Of a stretch of DNA of 64,000 bases, positions 21,701 through 32,589 are shown piece by piece. The notes below the pieces were generated by a model that ran no database searches, had not been told where the DNA came from, and saw only the letters and a program-made list of their open reading frames with translations. This DNA comes from Lunularia cruciata (taxonomy: Eukaryota > Streptophyta > Marchantiopsida > Lunulariales > Lunulariaceae). Location of the stretch: NCBI GenBank assembly GCA_948567375.1, contig OX419759.1:3635303-3699302 (forward strand), given 5' to 3'. The stretch's first letter is position 1. Every line of letters starts with the position of its first letter. The position numbers and the translations under genes are program-made.

Positions 21701-23086
21701 GTCGTTTCAGGCGTAAGCAGAGAAGAGCCGTTCTTGCAGGAAATAGACGATGACGTTTCAAGCAGAGCTCAGCAGGTAAACTTTGCTTACAGTTTGCTCG
21801 AGAAGCTTGATGGCGTCGTTCGCAGAAAGTGCTGCCCAGGAGTGCAGTTTCAGAGAGCAGTCATGAAACCTTGGAGTGCAAGAGATGGACACCATCCGAT
21901 GATGAAGAGAAATGTTGACGTGCTTGTGGACAACTTGAAAAAGGAGTTGGCATCTCCAGATCTGAAGCCAGAGACAGCGTTAACAGAGTGGTATGTTGGA
22001 GGGATAAGAGTTAGAAAAGCAGATTTGCTAAGTGAGCGGGATCTTGTTCATGCAGCGGAGGAGCTACAACGAGCAGTTGGAACCATGAGAGAAGGCATTA
22101 AGGTGTCTCTTGCATTGGTTGAAGCTTTAGGAGCCTCAAATTTGCAGAGGAACAGTCTCCCCCTACCTTCGCCAAAGTTAGGTCGTATACACTCCATGCC
22201 TGGTCCCGAGAGCATACAGATGGGTAGTGGTTTTTCAGGAGATGCGCAGCTGCGATTTATTTTGGATTTGAAAGCTGGGTTTGTGGATCTGAAAACTGCG
22301 TTTGTGGGTATGAAAGCTCGGGTTCAGGTTTTGGAGATGAGTGCTAAGGAGGTGAAGAAGGAAGTCCAGGAGTTGCGCAGAGAACAAGCCAATATTGCAA
22401 ATCAACTTAGGATTCTGGAAACAACTTTTCTCGAGGAGAAGCAGAATAGTGTACCTAGATTTGTGCACTTTACTGAATCTAAGTCTAAGGACTGGATGAG
22501 ACTGAGAGATGTTCTAAATGTTGTAACGCCATGTACTTTACACCTACTCTGTGAAGCAAGGTTTGATGATGATGAACTCCATGAAGTAGAAAATCAGAAA
22601 GGCTTTGATGTTTCTCGAATGAAAGAGTGGGCGAAGAAGTATGCCAAATGGATCAAGTGGTGTATCACCATATTTGGTGCCATTACTAGTATCGGAGCAG
22701 CAGCCATTCCAGGATTTGGGGTTCTTGCACCTGCCATTTGCTCGGGAGCGACTCAGATTGCAAGCTCCGCCATTGATCAGATCAAAGAGTCGGCCATGAT
22801 CACGTCAAGCATAGAAGCATCGTTAACTGCGGGGCAGCCGATTAAGGATTTGGCAAAGCTTGCTTTGGAAGAACTCTTGAGGGATCTTAGGCCATCCACT
22901 TTCATGGAATACTTCAGATTACGAAGAGTCCGCCTGTTAACCGCTTACAGATCCTCTACCCAAGACCACCGAGATTATGTTCTGTGGATTTGTGAGAGTG
23001 TTTCTGCGAGTACAAGAGAAAAGGTACTGCAGAAGAAATCTAACGCGGAAACAAAGGTTCGATTTGTTTTTAGTGTACGGCCATAA
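18782..23086 (+). CDS. LRR-ROC-COR (ROCO / TORNADO1-like) protein, 1434 aa, single exon
   Basis: A long uninterrupted frame. The ATG at 18782 (context aatATGG) is preferred to the in-frame ATG at 18752 because of its context. Domains in residues from that start: ribonuclease-inhibitor-like leucine-rich repeats about 40-450; ROC GTPase with P-loop GEPCAGKTT (494-502), switch WDLAGQQEY (D554) and NRFD (630-633, the NKxD guanine motif); COR about 700-1000 with QPEWFCRDVVGDLLLP near 784; coiled coil about 1160-1225; then a G/A-rich hydrophobic stretch about 1293-1332 (IFGAITSIGAAAIPGFG). Arabidopsis TORNADO1 has the same LRR-ROC-COR order and similar length and acts in cell-fate patterning; other ROCO proteins signal through GTP-dependent dimers. 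The function here is not known. The ROC and COR assignment is secure; the role of the C-terminal module is open. Confidence 0.93.
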   Translation: MDNNKSFKEMFRDVQAKARDIRIEDQLVGDLWNTLNVETTVDLVMSPRNGAILQRIFLHGHLANLKSLSLKHERVHARKCECEHCWLMVESFRCGHLPNLESLSVYSSKGMPEERQKYVFRSISGAVEEGHLSAMNTLRVRGDGWKDEDMKRLLQCLIPRISLKCLGLPEEGLDDGCAEVLGATMEAGDLSNLEMLEIFDYKTTLHASGWLCLAKGLRSGCFRKLQDLILGINVARDEVDDLSFALREGSIPQLRRLELSFYGADSVTVHSDPSSRNGFQVMAEGLASPFLSYLESLELYRVPYVVRSQGGNIMSTLASWNFKALKTLRLVALGLTEKEGIMLAKVLSDSHFPALKCLDLKYNKLGATGFKALFQAFKSGEIADLEDLTCSAYMTLNFPACELAEVLLDGHLPKLKSVSMEGHETINQEAAEALVHAYQNNPFLTAKLQVMWPVGPWEDNWKGFCSRNEGQVEDLRKLDGARVSAKQGRVFLCGEPCAGKTTLRKSLSKRHTKEAWWSVARRLCLSAPAEDEPRTRGIEVVQISDEEVTLTLWDLAGQQEYHVLHGAFFPDLAYTDVYATIFVLVCRANPETSSPQDNSYEDLRYWLRFIAASSLRGVEAMKRQVIVVLNRFDNMQCDDNRRNLWKLQVEDFRKEFKDFLEIIFEMDSCCLDVRALKRAERLKQMMFQKTKGMLKGKRIPKACENLQSAVQQWAAAEEHKLFPVLDWDDILGQVKAWGKGLVELSNETLVAAINYLNQVGVVIHFSEGIREDGGLSRSDLIVVQPEWFCRDVVGDLLLPEEFWGCGKEILLRKRREDDHTLTISTLKECYTKLNDAQVSAAITILLRMGLCFSVGSTKVLIPALVPVNTPLPSWWTERRHGHDHDDQWVMGFSLIPVDAHRTLLPASFFSRFQVELAQETEIRQQVGNDFSVGSRFVAFKALGMEVLVEFRAEEKNTMTDRVDIMVKPSKRGDVVSGVSREEPFLQEIDDDVSSRAQQVNFAYSLLEKLDGVVRRKCCPGVQFQRAVMKPWSARDGHHPMMKRNVDVLVDNLKKELASPDLKPETALTEWYVGGIRVRKADLLSERDLVHAAEELQRAVGTMREGIKVSLALVEALGASNLQRNSLPLPSPKLGRIHSMPGPESIQMGSGFSGDAQLRFILDLKAGFVDLKTAFVGMKARVQVLEMSAKEVKKEVQELRREQANIANQLRILETTFLEEKQNSVPRFVHFTESKSKDWMRLRDVLNVVTPCTLHLLCEARFDDDELHEVENQKGFDVSRMKEWAKKYAKWIKWCITIFGAITSIGAAAIPGFGVLAPAICSGATQIASSAIDQIKESAMITSSIEASLTAGQPIKDLAKLALEELLRDLRPSTFMEYFRLRRVRLLTAYRSSTQDHRDYVLWICESVSASTREKVLQKKSNAETKVRFVFSVRP

Positions 23087-23505
23087 TTAGGCCTGTGTAG
23101 ATAACTGCATGTTTCTGCAAATTATGATGTACAGCAAAAGAGGAGCAAAGTTTTGCAGTATTATATGGATTGGTTATCTGTTAGTGCCTGAACTGAGGAA
23201 ATAACTCGGATATGGAATTCAGTGGAATTTCACGACTGATGAACGCCTCCAGATCTGTTTGTCGCGTTGATTCTTATCACTTCACTGGCTTTCGGTGTGT
23301 CCAGCTGTGGAGTTGTTCCTTATGAAGATGTAGGGCAAGTTAGGGAGAAGACAAGCAGAAATCCCAACATAGTACAGGAATGCACACACTCTGAACTGGT
23401 GGTGAATCAAGAGAACTGAATTGATGAGCTCCTTTGTTCAAATATGGCTTGAAGGGGACAGAAAAGAACATTTTGCAACTGTGGAAGCTTCAAAGGTTAG
23501 ATTGA
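23045..23505 (+). repeat. ROCO 3' end and downstream flank, duplicated at 25960-26365
   Basis: From the last codons of the ROCO gene to about 420 bp past its stop, the sequence resembles 25960-26365. Shared blocks include gaggaaataactcggatatggaatt and, as imperfect matches, the ggtgtgtcca, cgttccttat and aagttt tgc regions. It probably contains the 3' UTR. Confidence 0.75.
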
Positions 23506-25959
23506 AGGCCACCGTGTGTCAGAATTTGCTGATTTCGTTACGAAGAAATGATAGAATCCCTCCGATCATCTTAAAACATCAATTGTTTGCAAAGGGGTAA
23601 CAAATTCCGAACATGCAAGAACAACCGTATCCAAACATCTGTTCTGTCCGGCTGGAAGAAATACGACGGACGCGATAATTCAAGGTAAGTTGGACCATCG
23701 CGTCTGCGGCGTCCAAGGAGTGATCCTTGTCTACGCAAGCGCACAATATTCGTTTGCTACAAAGAGACTTTGATTAAGCAGGAGGTCCAGCAAGCAACTG
23801 GTATTTGCTTCGCGTCGTCATCGGCAGAAGGCGAGAAAACAGTTCCCCTGTGGCAAGCTCAATTCTTGGTCTCGATTCACAATTCAGGAAAGCATTGCAG
23901 ATCTGAGAATGGATCTGGAACCGGTGGGAGGTTTAATGCACGATTCAGGTTCGTTTTCAATGAATCCCAAATAACCATGCATTCAAGAAGTGACACAGTG
24001 CTGGCCGGTTAAAATCAACAAAGTATTCGCGTCTTCCTGTTGTCGTTGGAGACAACGTTACAACAGTGTTCATAGCAAATTGCCTCATGGTCGGAGCTAC
24101 TCAAGGAGGCACCATGATCCCCCTCAAAATGTGAGTAAGCAGTAGATGAATTTCGAATTACTAGCACTTTGAAAGATGCTCCCACGAAGCGACAGTTTGA
24201 TAGCAAAAAGACCTAAATTCGTGATTCAGGCACTTCAAGCATTCTCTGTAACTGTATGTGCGAAGATAACCTTCGGAAAGCACACTCAGAGCGTGGTCCC
24301 GTGGTCATGCCTCCGATCAAGTCCGGAATGGAATACTTCGATGCTTGGATCCTGTCTCTTAGAGATGGCTGAAGATTCCTGAAATGTGTGTAGTGCTGAA
24401 TGGAATCGCCTGAGGTACGAAATCTGACAGATCATATGTAATTCAGGCTCTGTGATATCGATTTTGTTTAGAAGTGTGGGATACAGTGACCCTCGGGAAA
24501 TTAGAGCAACTCGGCCTCAATGAGTACCAAGTCAAGTAGACGCTGTTCATTCAGATGTCATTGACTTTTCTGAGATTTTAGAATATAATACACATTACCA
24601 AATGTCACGATTTGATGAGATAAAGGGAAATACTGTGTTTGAAATTATTACCGGGCCAAGAGAATGAAGGACTAAGAGTTTTGAGATGGGCCAGTTATAC
24701 GTTATGTAAACTATGTTGAAATTTATCTTTTCTCGATCTTGTACTGGAAATTTCCAAACTTGGCTTTCGTGAGAGGAAGTTTCTCTATCCGGAATTGCAT
24801 GATGATATGTTCTGAATTCATCTTTGCTAGCAGAAGCTGCGAGTAGTGTGGACAAGTAGAGGAGTCGTTACGATAAAGATTCTTATTCCCCATTCCTGAA
24901 ATCACATGAGGTCTGGAATGGAAGAGCCTGATGCTTCGAGCTTGAAGCAGGCTGAAGTTCATTACTATTCAGGGCTGAGATAATAATGCGGTCGCTGCAC
25001 GATCTTTTGGCACTTACCCATGATCGATGTGAAAGCTACAGATGGCACATAAACAATTAACAGGTGCAGGAGAAAATTTGTCGATCATTTCCGGTGGCGT
25101 GCACGATGACGGTATATCAACCCAGCAGGCCCAGTAAAGGCAATGCCTTGGATTCCAACTTTACTAGAACAATCACCGCACGATTTTCAAATTTTATACA
25201 GCAAAGTTGGCAGTAAGCTGTGATAGAGACCATGGTTTCTCCAGGTAAATGACTCTTCAGTCATACAAGATGTAGAAACTGCATGCAACCGCAACGCCTC
25301 CAGTACGCTGTTCCCAAAAAGTTCATCACAAAGCGCCTTGACTCGCTTTCATCCAGCAGATCTAGAGTCCCCTGTGCTTGGGGAAAATTTGTGGAGAACC
25401 TGTCACATGAACGTGGTTAACATAGGATCTACAGACTTCTAAACTTTACAAGGATTGCGGCACCATGTGCTAATTTTCTAGAATCATTCGCTAGTTTTGC
25501 TTGCGAAGTTTACGTACTTTGTTTCAACACCAGGAAATGTGCTCTAGTTGCCGGAAACCCTAAAATCTGCCTATCAAAATTCGTACATTTGCCTGAATCG
25601 GCCGATAACTGGTGTGCTCCTAAACTTATGTCTTTCACTGAATCTCCGAATTGGAAGAAGGGTAGTTTGCCACCTCCGATCTGATGCACATGAATGATTC
25701 TCATGTACAGAAGCGAAAGTTGAGGAGAAAATACTTGCGAGAACTTGGATCGTCCTGAAACAGAACACTGAGGGCTCCTAGAGACAATTAGCAAGCTATG
25801 GCACCATCTACAACTCCAAAGGTTTCCCGAACCACTCATTCAGATCTCTACACCACAGTTTGTCCTACTGGTATTTGAGGGCACCTTAACAGCCATATTT
25901 TACTGTAAAGGTTGCCAGTAGGGGACGAGAGGACAGAAGACGTCTAACTATTTACTGGG
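23506..25959. other. Intergenic, no gene recognised
   Basis: Only short unrelated open frames on both strands, none with a recognisable domain. No transposon pieces were identified. It lies between the ROCO gene flank and the duplicated ROCO tail, so it may hold DNA from the event that duplicated the tail. Confidence 0.5.
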
Positions 25960-26365
25960 AATCACAGGTTCGATTGTTATTAGTTTAGGTGTCCAACCAT
26001 AACTAGATACCGCATGTTTGTGCAAAATGCGATGTAGAACACAACAGAGGAGTAAAGTTTTGCTGTATCATATCGACCTTTACCGAGGAAATAACTCGGA
26101 TATGGAATTGTAATGGAAGTTCTCGATTGGTGAACGCTTCCAAATCTGTTTGTTGAGTCTTGTTCAGTTCACTGGACTTTGGTGTGTCCACCCGTTGAGT
26201 CGTTCCTTATCAAGATGCATGGCAAGTTACGGACAAGGAGTAGCCATATACAGAGTAGACACGTCTGAACTCGTGGGGAATCAACAGAGGAGATGAGCTC
26301 CTCTGTTCAATGTAGCTTGGAGGGGACGTAAGAGAGCATTTTGCAATATCGGGGTTTCAGAGACA
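25960..26365 (+). pseudogene. Orphan 3' tail of a second ROCO gene copy
   Basis: The start (acaggttcgattgttattag through ccataactag) is similar to the last codons and stop of the ROCO gene (the gttcgatttgtttttagtg stretch and ccataattag). The following 380 bp matches that gene's downstream flank with substitutions and small indels. No LRR, ROC or COR coding sequence precedes it, so only the tail was duplicated or the rest has been deleted. Confidence 0.7.
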
Positions 26366-26733
26366 TCCCCTAGGATGTACGCAGACCGGAAGTTTCTCAC
26401 CGAATCAACTTGATATTTGGCACGGAAATGCGCCAAAATTGCAGGTCCAAGCATGGTAGTACTTAAAGAGGAAAGAGGACGACCGCGTATAAAAAAAAAA
26501 AATTAGAAAAGAGGATGGGAAGACCACATCAAGCCATACAAGGGTACAAGTAGTACTTAAAGATGAGGTTCCGAAAATGAATTCTTTTTGCAGAAAGATG
26601 ACTGATGAAGATATTTAGTTCAATTCCTACCTCGGCCAAAGTTCTTCAAGGACGAAGTTCCTTTGGTACAACTAACTCCGGGGGCAAAAGTTACTCCATA
26701 CTAAAGTTATTTGGCTTTGAACAACCTGTGGTT
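26366..26733. other. Intergenic; short A-tract
   Basis: Contains a run of 12 A at about 26491. A gatgggaagacc-catcaagc block near 26514 recurs near 42913. No gene seen. Confidence 0.5.
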
Positions 26734-26990
26734 TCATATCCGATTTTGCATCCTTCCTTCAATGGTACTTTGGTTTATTATTCTATTACTCATGTTGTTG
26801 AGTAAACAAACACAACTCAGAAGTACCCTATAACTAAGAATTGTCCTTTCTAAACAATGGATGAAGCTACATATCTCTTCCAACAAAGATGTTATCATAA
26901 AAAAGAATAAATTTTGTAAAAGTGTGGGCACCATAGACTGCATTGCATCTTGGAAATGAACAAGATTTATATCTATATCTCCTCCTTCAA

Positions 26991-27344
26991 ACTTAGCTAC
27001 AACAATGCAATCATAAGATCTCTTACCATAATCCCACTCACCAAGTCTTTGTGGTGATCGTCTCATTCTTCCACTTCTACAATTTTCTGCATCTTGAGTC
27101 TCCTTCCAACTTAGCTACAACAATGCAATCATAAGATCTCTTACCATAATCCCACTCACCAAGTCTTTCTGGTGATTGTCTCATTCTTCCACTTCTACAA
27201 TTTTCTGCATCTTGAGTCTCCTTCCAACTTAGCTACAACAATGCAATCATAAGATCTCTTACCATAATCCCACTCACCAAGTCTTTCTGGTGATTGTCTC
27301 ATTCTTCCACTTCTACAATTTTCTGCATCTTGAGTCGTTGAAAT
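26991..27344. repeat. Three 118-bp tandem repeats in the copia remnant
   Basis: The acttagctac block recurs at 26991, 27109 and 27227, each followed by the same caatgcaatcataagatctc sequence. The period of 118 bp is not a multiple of three, so the expansion shifts the frame and must postdate loss of coding function. Units 2 and 3 are nearly identical; unit 1 differs slightly. Confidence 0.9.
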
Positions 27345-27767
27345 TGAGCTCATTTGCAAAACTGAGCTCATTTGTTCCTGATTGCACTCGCTTTGTTCTT
27401 GAAGTAGACACATGTTAGTATTACTCGCTGATTCTTCTATAGCCTGCTCTATAGACTCCTTAAGAGCTTATGAAAACCCTCCATCCACTTCTATCTTACC
27501 AATGCTCATTCTAGCATTTGCTTGCTCTCCATCTCTCTCTTGAAGACAATTTGTGTCTAAGTTCAGCATCTATAACCATCAATGATTGGGTTGCTCCTTT
27601 CTAAACAAGACATCCCTACTTTCACATATCTTATGTTTCTTCTTGTCCCACAATTGAAGGCTTTGGATTCTGAACTTTAGTCTTTGGCTTTGGATTCTAA
27701 ACTACATCTATTATCCCTTTGGATCAAACTTCTTTCTCTGACCCATTGGTATATGTACAAAGACTTA

Positions 27768-28397
27768 TCAACCAAAAGTTCTCAAATGTGCAACTATTGG
27801 TTTTTTTCCATGCCCAAGCTCATAAGGAGTTTTCTCTAAGACTCTATTCAAAATATGTTTAGTAGCTCCCATTGCTTCTACCCACAATCCTCTACGCATC
27901 TTGCTAGAAAGTAATATGCTTCTTGCCGCTTCAAATGCTCTTCTATGATCTCTCTTTGAGATACCATTTTGCTCAAGAGTGTAAGGTGCCATAAGTTCAT
28001 GGACTAATTCAACACTATATAAAAAAAGTGAATTGTTTTCCATCATATTCACCTTCTCTATCAGATCATAGTTTCTTGACCTTCACTCAACACTGAGTTT
28101 CTACAAATGTGTGGAGTTTTTTGAAGCAAGAACAAGTTGTTGACTTCTCTTTCAAGAAAATTACAAATCTAAAGCAACTAGTATTGTTCTTAATATCTTA
28201 ATAACAACTAGATAATATCTTGATCCTCCTCTTGAACTCATGCTCATAGGATCACAAATATCATTGTGAAAGAACTCTCCAACCTTGTATTTTCCTTTAC
28301 TATTGTTGGATTTTGCAAAAGTTAATCTAAGGTGCTTTTCTAGAGTACATCCATCACCATAGAAAGACTTTTGTCTATCAGGTTCGTTTGGTTTCAA
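27768..28397 (-). pseudogene. Integrase fragments of the copia element
   Basis: On the minus strand, 28397-28161 gives GKYKVGEFFHNDICDPMS and SRGGSRYYLV, the start of a copia integrase core (the D in NDICDP). 28052-27768 gives PYTLEQNGISKRDHRRAFEAARS, LWVEAMGATKHILNR and TPYELGHGKKP-HLRTFG, the standard copia block with the catalytic Glu region replaced or decayed. Stops lie between the two pieces. The family is clear. Confidence 0.82.
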
Positions 28398-29049
28398 ATT
28401 GAGATCCTCTAGTAGTCCTTCTCTCTCTGTCTTCCTGATGTAAAAAAGATCAAGATGACCAAGTCTCTTCTGGTGCCAAAGTGCAATACTAACTTTTGAT
28501 ATTGTTTTGCTTTTCTAGCTTCTCAATCTCTCCATTGCTTGCAATATTAGAGTTAGCTTGGAAAATGTTACTTATCTCAATAAGCTTGATCTGAAGTATA
28601 TAGAGCTTTGAATCACAAACACTCATCATCATCAATGCTCCAATTTTCTCCATTTAGCAACCTTCTTTGCTGTAGGTGGTTTGGATGCCTTTTTCAATTG
28701 TATGACCAATCTTTAACATATTGTGCTTCAACTCTAGAGCATAAAGAACTCCTCTTATGACTCCTTGCACCAAGCTTACAAGAAATTGGGATGTCTCCCA
28801 CTCCAGCAACCCGAAGCTTTCAATCTTGAGCAACATACATGGACCAAGTTCCTTCTTCAATCTTCTTTGTATCTTGGAACCACTCTTATTTGAAGCTCCT
28901 CCATCAACATACCCAACATCATTATGTAGATGCTTTTCTATCCTTATAGTAGTGCTAGCAGTAGCTGTAAATGCAATATTCTATGTCATTAGTGCATGGG
29001 CTTGACTTCTAGAATTATTCACAATGTGTTGCTTTCTTCTTGGGAATTT

Positions 29050-29110
29050 TTTCTTGCCTTTGCATTCTCTTGTCCATTGTCCCTTCTTTATGCACTTGTT
29101 ACAAATTTCT
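29050..29110 (-). pseudogene. Degenerate Gag zinc knuckle of the copia element
   Basis: The minus strand reads CNKCIKKGQWTREC, a CCHC knuckle in which the His position is Gln. It is followed by a basic Lys/Arg-rich tail. In copia Gag this binds RNA. Confidence 0.65.
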
Positions 29111-29960
29111 CTCTTCCTAAAATGTGAAATATTGGTCTTCTTTTGAGTCTTGGCATCATAACTACCTACCTCTATTGATTCTTTGATTTGCAGCTAGATA
29201 GGCTTTCTTTGCTGAACTATCTTCTTTGTCTTCTCCACATCTGTTCAATGTTTCTTCCTTGATCAGTCTTGCAGTGAGCCTCTCAATGGACTATGTGGCT
29301 ATTATATGATAATAAGTGTAATAAACTACAAATAATCTTGGTGATGATTGAGGAATTTTCTATTCATACACCAGGGTTACTTAATTGACTAGCGAGAGTT
29401 TCTACTTGGCTTATAAACCCACTATCTCTTGTCTTGGTTTTATATGCAATTGGAGAATGTGCTTGTTCTTTGAAGGACATTGCTCATACAACATACTCAA
29501 TCTACTTCACTTCTAGTTTGCAAAGTTACAACTTATCAATCTTTATAAATATTTCTCCTCTATGGTTGCACATTTCTGAATTATTGTTCTTGCTTTGTCA
29601 ATCCATCTCTCCTCCATCTGCTATGGCTTGTTTATAGGCTCTATCCAATTAACAATCCCTATAAGTCTATTTGACTTGAAGACAATCATTACCTAGAATT
29701 ACCAAATCAATAAATTCTCCTTACTAAATCAACTAGTGTGTGCTATTTCTCTCAAATTGCTCCTTGTTCCCATTTTGTCCCAATCCACTGTTAGATCTAA
29801 AAAGATCTCTTCTAGTCTCTCAATCTATTTGAAATCCTACACCAAGAATCATCTTCTATCACTCTTGATGCATTGGGAAACATGGGTCCATAACCTATTG
29901 AAAACTCTTGGGAATTGATGCAAATCTGCACATCAATTACAAAACACAAGGAACACTAGA

Positions 29961-31194
29961 AGATAGATATAACACTTCTACAAACTTCAAATATATCCAT
30001 TCTCAAAAAAATATGCATGTCCTTATATGACAAAGTTCATCTTTCCTTCAAATTAGGTCTAACATATCACTTGATCAAAGCATTTATATCAAGAACATGC
30101 ACTAGCAAAAGCTCTCTTGTTGATAGGACTATAATCTCAATAAGATACAAAAATATTTTGGTAAGAAGATTGACTAACATATAGCTAACCTCACGTACTA
30201 TGCTACCTTATCACTTTTGCACAATTAGCACCTACACTTTAATTAGAAGAAAATAGTCTATTTTGTGGTAAGCTTGTCACAAATTTGGTATGTATAACTT
30301 CCTCTTGCATCAATCTCATAATACAATGGGAACTTGTGTCCTATGGATACAATAAAATTATGGGCACTATATAGCTAAGTAACCGTAAGAGCTCCATATG
30401 ACTTACACATCTTCATAGTCCCAACAATGTCAGTCAAGACACTTGCGATAACATGCAACCATAAAGTTCAAATTCTGGATCAAATTTCCATGAGCTGCAA
30501 AGGACCACCGAAACTGCAAACGAAAACCAATTCTCTCTACATATATAAATCAGAAATTTCTGTTATTATAGTTAATAGTAAAGCTTTGGGACAATAGTGC
30601 CTCAGATTCTATCTTTTACTTTTTGAAATGTGTTGCTCCTCATGGTTTTTCTGGCCAACAACTACATTACTAGTAGCTTCCCTATAAGATATTGGATAGT
30701 GTATAGTTGCCCTAAATACTACCTATGGATACAAATTTATGAGGTTTAATTTACAAAATAAACTTCTTATAAGATATATATTAGTAAAATTCAAGACTAA
30801 ATTTCTCATAGTAAAAGTGTGAAATAAGAATATAAACTATAAAAAATGGCTAGAAATTCCATCTAATAAAGCATATCAACTATAATATTTACTCGCTAGA
30901 CTTCATTGCATTATTCCATCTAAAAATTTGAGGCAGAAAATTAATTTTATTCCTAAGTTCACCTTTTCTGTTAACTATATTATGTTGATAATGTATCTCA
31001 TTATAACATATTTACTTTCATAGATAAAGTATGATAGTATCTCTTTTTTAATATATAATTCTCTGCCAAGTTCTAGTATTTATGAATAATCACCTAGATA
31101 TGTGAGTAACCAGACCTTCTTTCATTTTCTCTCAATATTTTACAAGGATATTGAAATTCCTCCTATTAGTAAACGCGAAGTACTTGCTACTAAA
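29961..31194. other. AT-rich intergenic DNA, no gene recognised
   Basis: Low-complexity AT-rich sequence with no coding evidence. A block at 30582-30715 recurs at 37853-37985. Confidence 0.5.
30582..30715 (+). repeat. Dispersed repeat flanking ATPase copy B, left unit
   Basis: Similar to 37853-37985: shared strings cctcagattctatctttt/c, ttctggccaacaactaca and actagtagct, in direct orientation. The two units bracket the 32.6-37.8 kb ATPase locus. Confidence 0.7.
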
Positions 31195-31428
31195 GGTCAT
31201 CCTATTAAGGTGAGAGCTACCTGATAATTCATTATCTCCCATTCTTACAAAGTGCAGTAGACGGGAATAGCCTGTTCCGCCGGTTGAAGCGTCTTGGTAC
31301 TTCCTATCAATGGTCATCTTATTAAGGTGAGAGCTACCTGATACTTCATTATCTCCCATTCTTACGAAGTGTAGTAGACGGGAATAGCCTGTTCCTGCAG
31401 TTGAAGCGTCTTGGTACCGGAAGTTGTC
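31195..31428. repeat. Two 117-bp tandem repeats
   Basis: Units start ggtcatcctattaaggtgag at 31195 and ggtcatcttattaaggtgag at 31312 and both end near gttgaagcgtcttggtac. They are highly similar. The period is 39 codons and the minus strand stays open, but no domain is recognisable. Confidence 0.88.
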
Positions 31429-32467
31429 GAACTAATTTCACCGTGGAACGGAGAAGCCCCAGAAACAACCTATACTCCATTTATATCTACAGTCAAAGAA
31501 TTCCTCATCATTCTTTCCTGGAGCCCAGTATACTTTTGCAAATTTGTCGAAGTGATTTGATGTAACCAAGTCCAGATTCATAAGACGTTGGTCTTTGATG
31601 CTCCCACTCTACTCTACGGAAGAGACAACTTGAGATGGCAAGAAAGTCAAGCATACTGACACCTTACCCACTTTCTTCTTGAAAGTTTCAACCCTCTGCG
31701 CCTTACCCCTATGATGTCACCAGATATAGAGTTGGTACGCGACTGCTTACACAAAGCGCCATGATATTTGGCGGTTTTGGACATTGGGACATGAACTTTT
31801 GGAGCATGATTTGAGGCAGAATTTAGTACTTTGGTTTTGGACCTTACCGACATGATTTAAGTCAAATATATTTATTACTTCGATAAAGTTTATGTGCTTT
31901 AATTCAGGTAGTAGGAAGAGAAGAACGAGAATTTCATGGAACTGCATGAAAACTTTGGAGAAAATATGTATGTCTGAGTGGTTTTCAAGAAAAGCGAAAT
32001 GCATGTTCATTAGTCAAGCTATTTCATTATTGAGGATGTATCAAAAATCACTGTATCTAGATTATAAATCAATGAAGAATATCACAAAATCTAAAAGCTA
32101 TCTAATCTTTTACTTTCTATGAGAAGCCAATATCCACTCTCATATATATATGCAAAATTATCGTCTCGTTTTAACAATAGATATATGTGACATGTCTAAT
32201 AAATGAGAATGAATGAACTCCTAATATAGAACTAAAGAAGCGACCAAAACCAGCAAACGTATTGAATACGATCATTTTCAGTGGAATCTAAGGCCGGTAC
32301 GAGAGTTCAGTACGAAGACGAAGTGCCCAATAAGTCAAAGTTACGAAGAGTAATTGTACAATAGTCTTGGGCTTCTCGTAGAAGCTACTGAGATTAGCCT
32401 GCCTGCGGATCTTCATTGCCATTGAATGCCATAGTAAGAGGAGACGGATTGCAGGGTAGAGGGGACG
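31429..32467. other. Intergenic region upstream of ATPase copy B
   Basis: No gene recognised. Presumably includes distal promoter sequence of the ATPase gene. Confidence 0.4.
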
Positions 32468-32474
32468 TATAAAT
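32468..32474 (+). promoter_or_regulatory. Possible TATA box of ATPase copy B
   Basis: TATAAAT 116 bp upstream of the chosen ATG. The position is plausible for a short 5' UTR, but there is no direct evidence of use. Confidence 0.35.
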
Positions 32475-32589
32475 GATCGACAGTGAAATGAGACACTTCA
32501 CTTCTCTAGTTCAGGGAGTGGGCTCAGAGTAAAAGGATCGAGACACTATTTTGAAATAGAGGCAGATCGTCAACATATCAACTGGACCG

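Larger units (their letters stand above)
26734..29960 (-). mobile_element. Decayed Ty1/copia-type retrotransposon, minus strand
   Basis: Reading right to left on the minus strand: a Gag-like region (about 29900-29130), a degenerate zinc knuckle (about 29110-29050), a protease/pre-integrase region (28860-28160), integrase pieces (28397-27768) and then a region normally before RT (27413-26990). Integrase before RT is the copia order. No RT or RNase H and no LTRs were identified, so it is truncated as well as full of stops. Confidence 0.75.
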
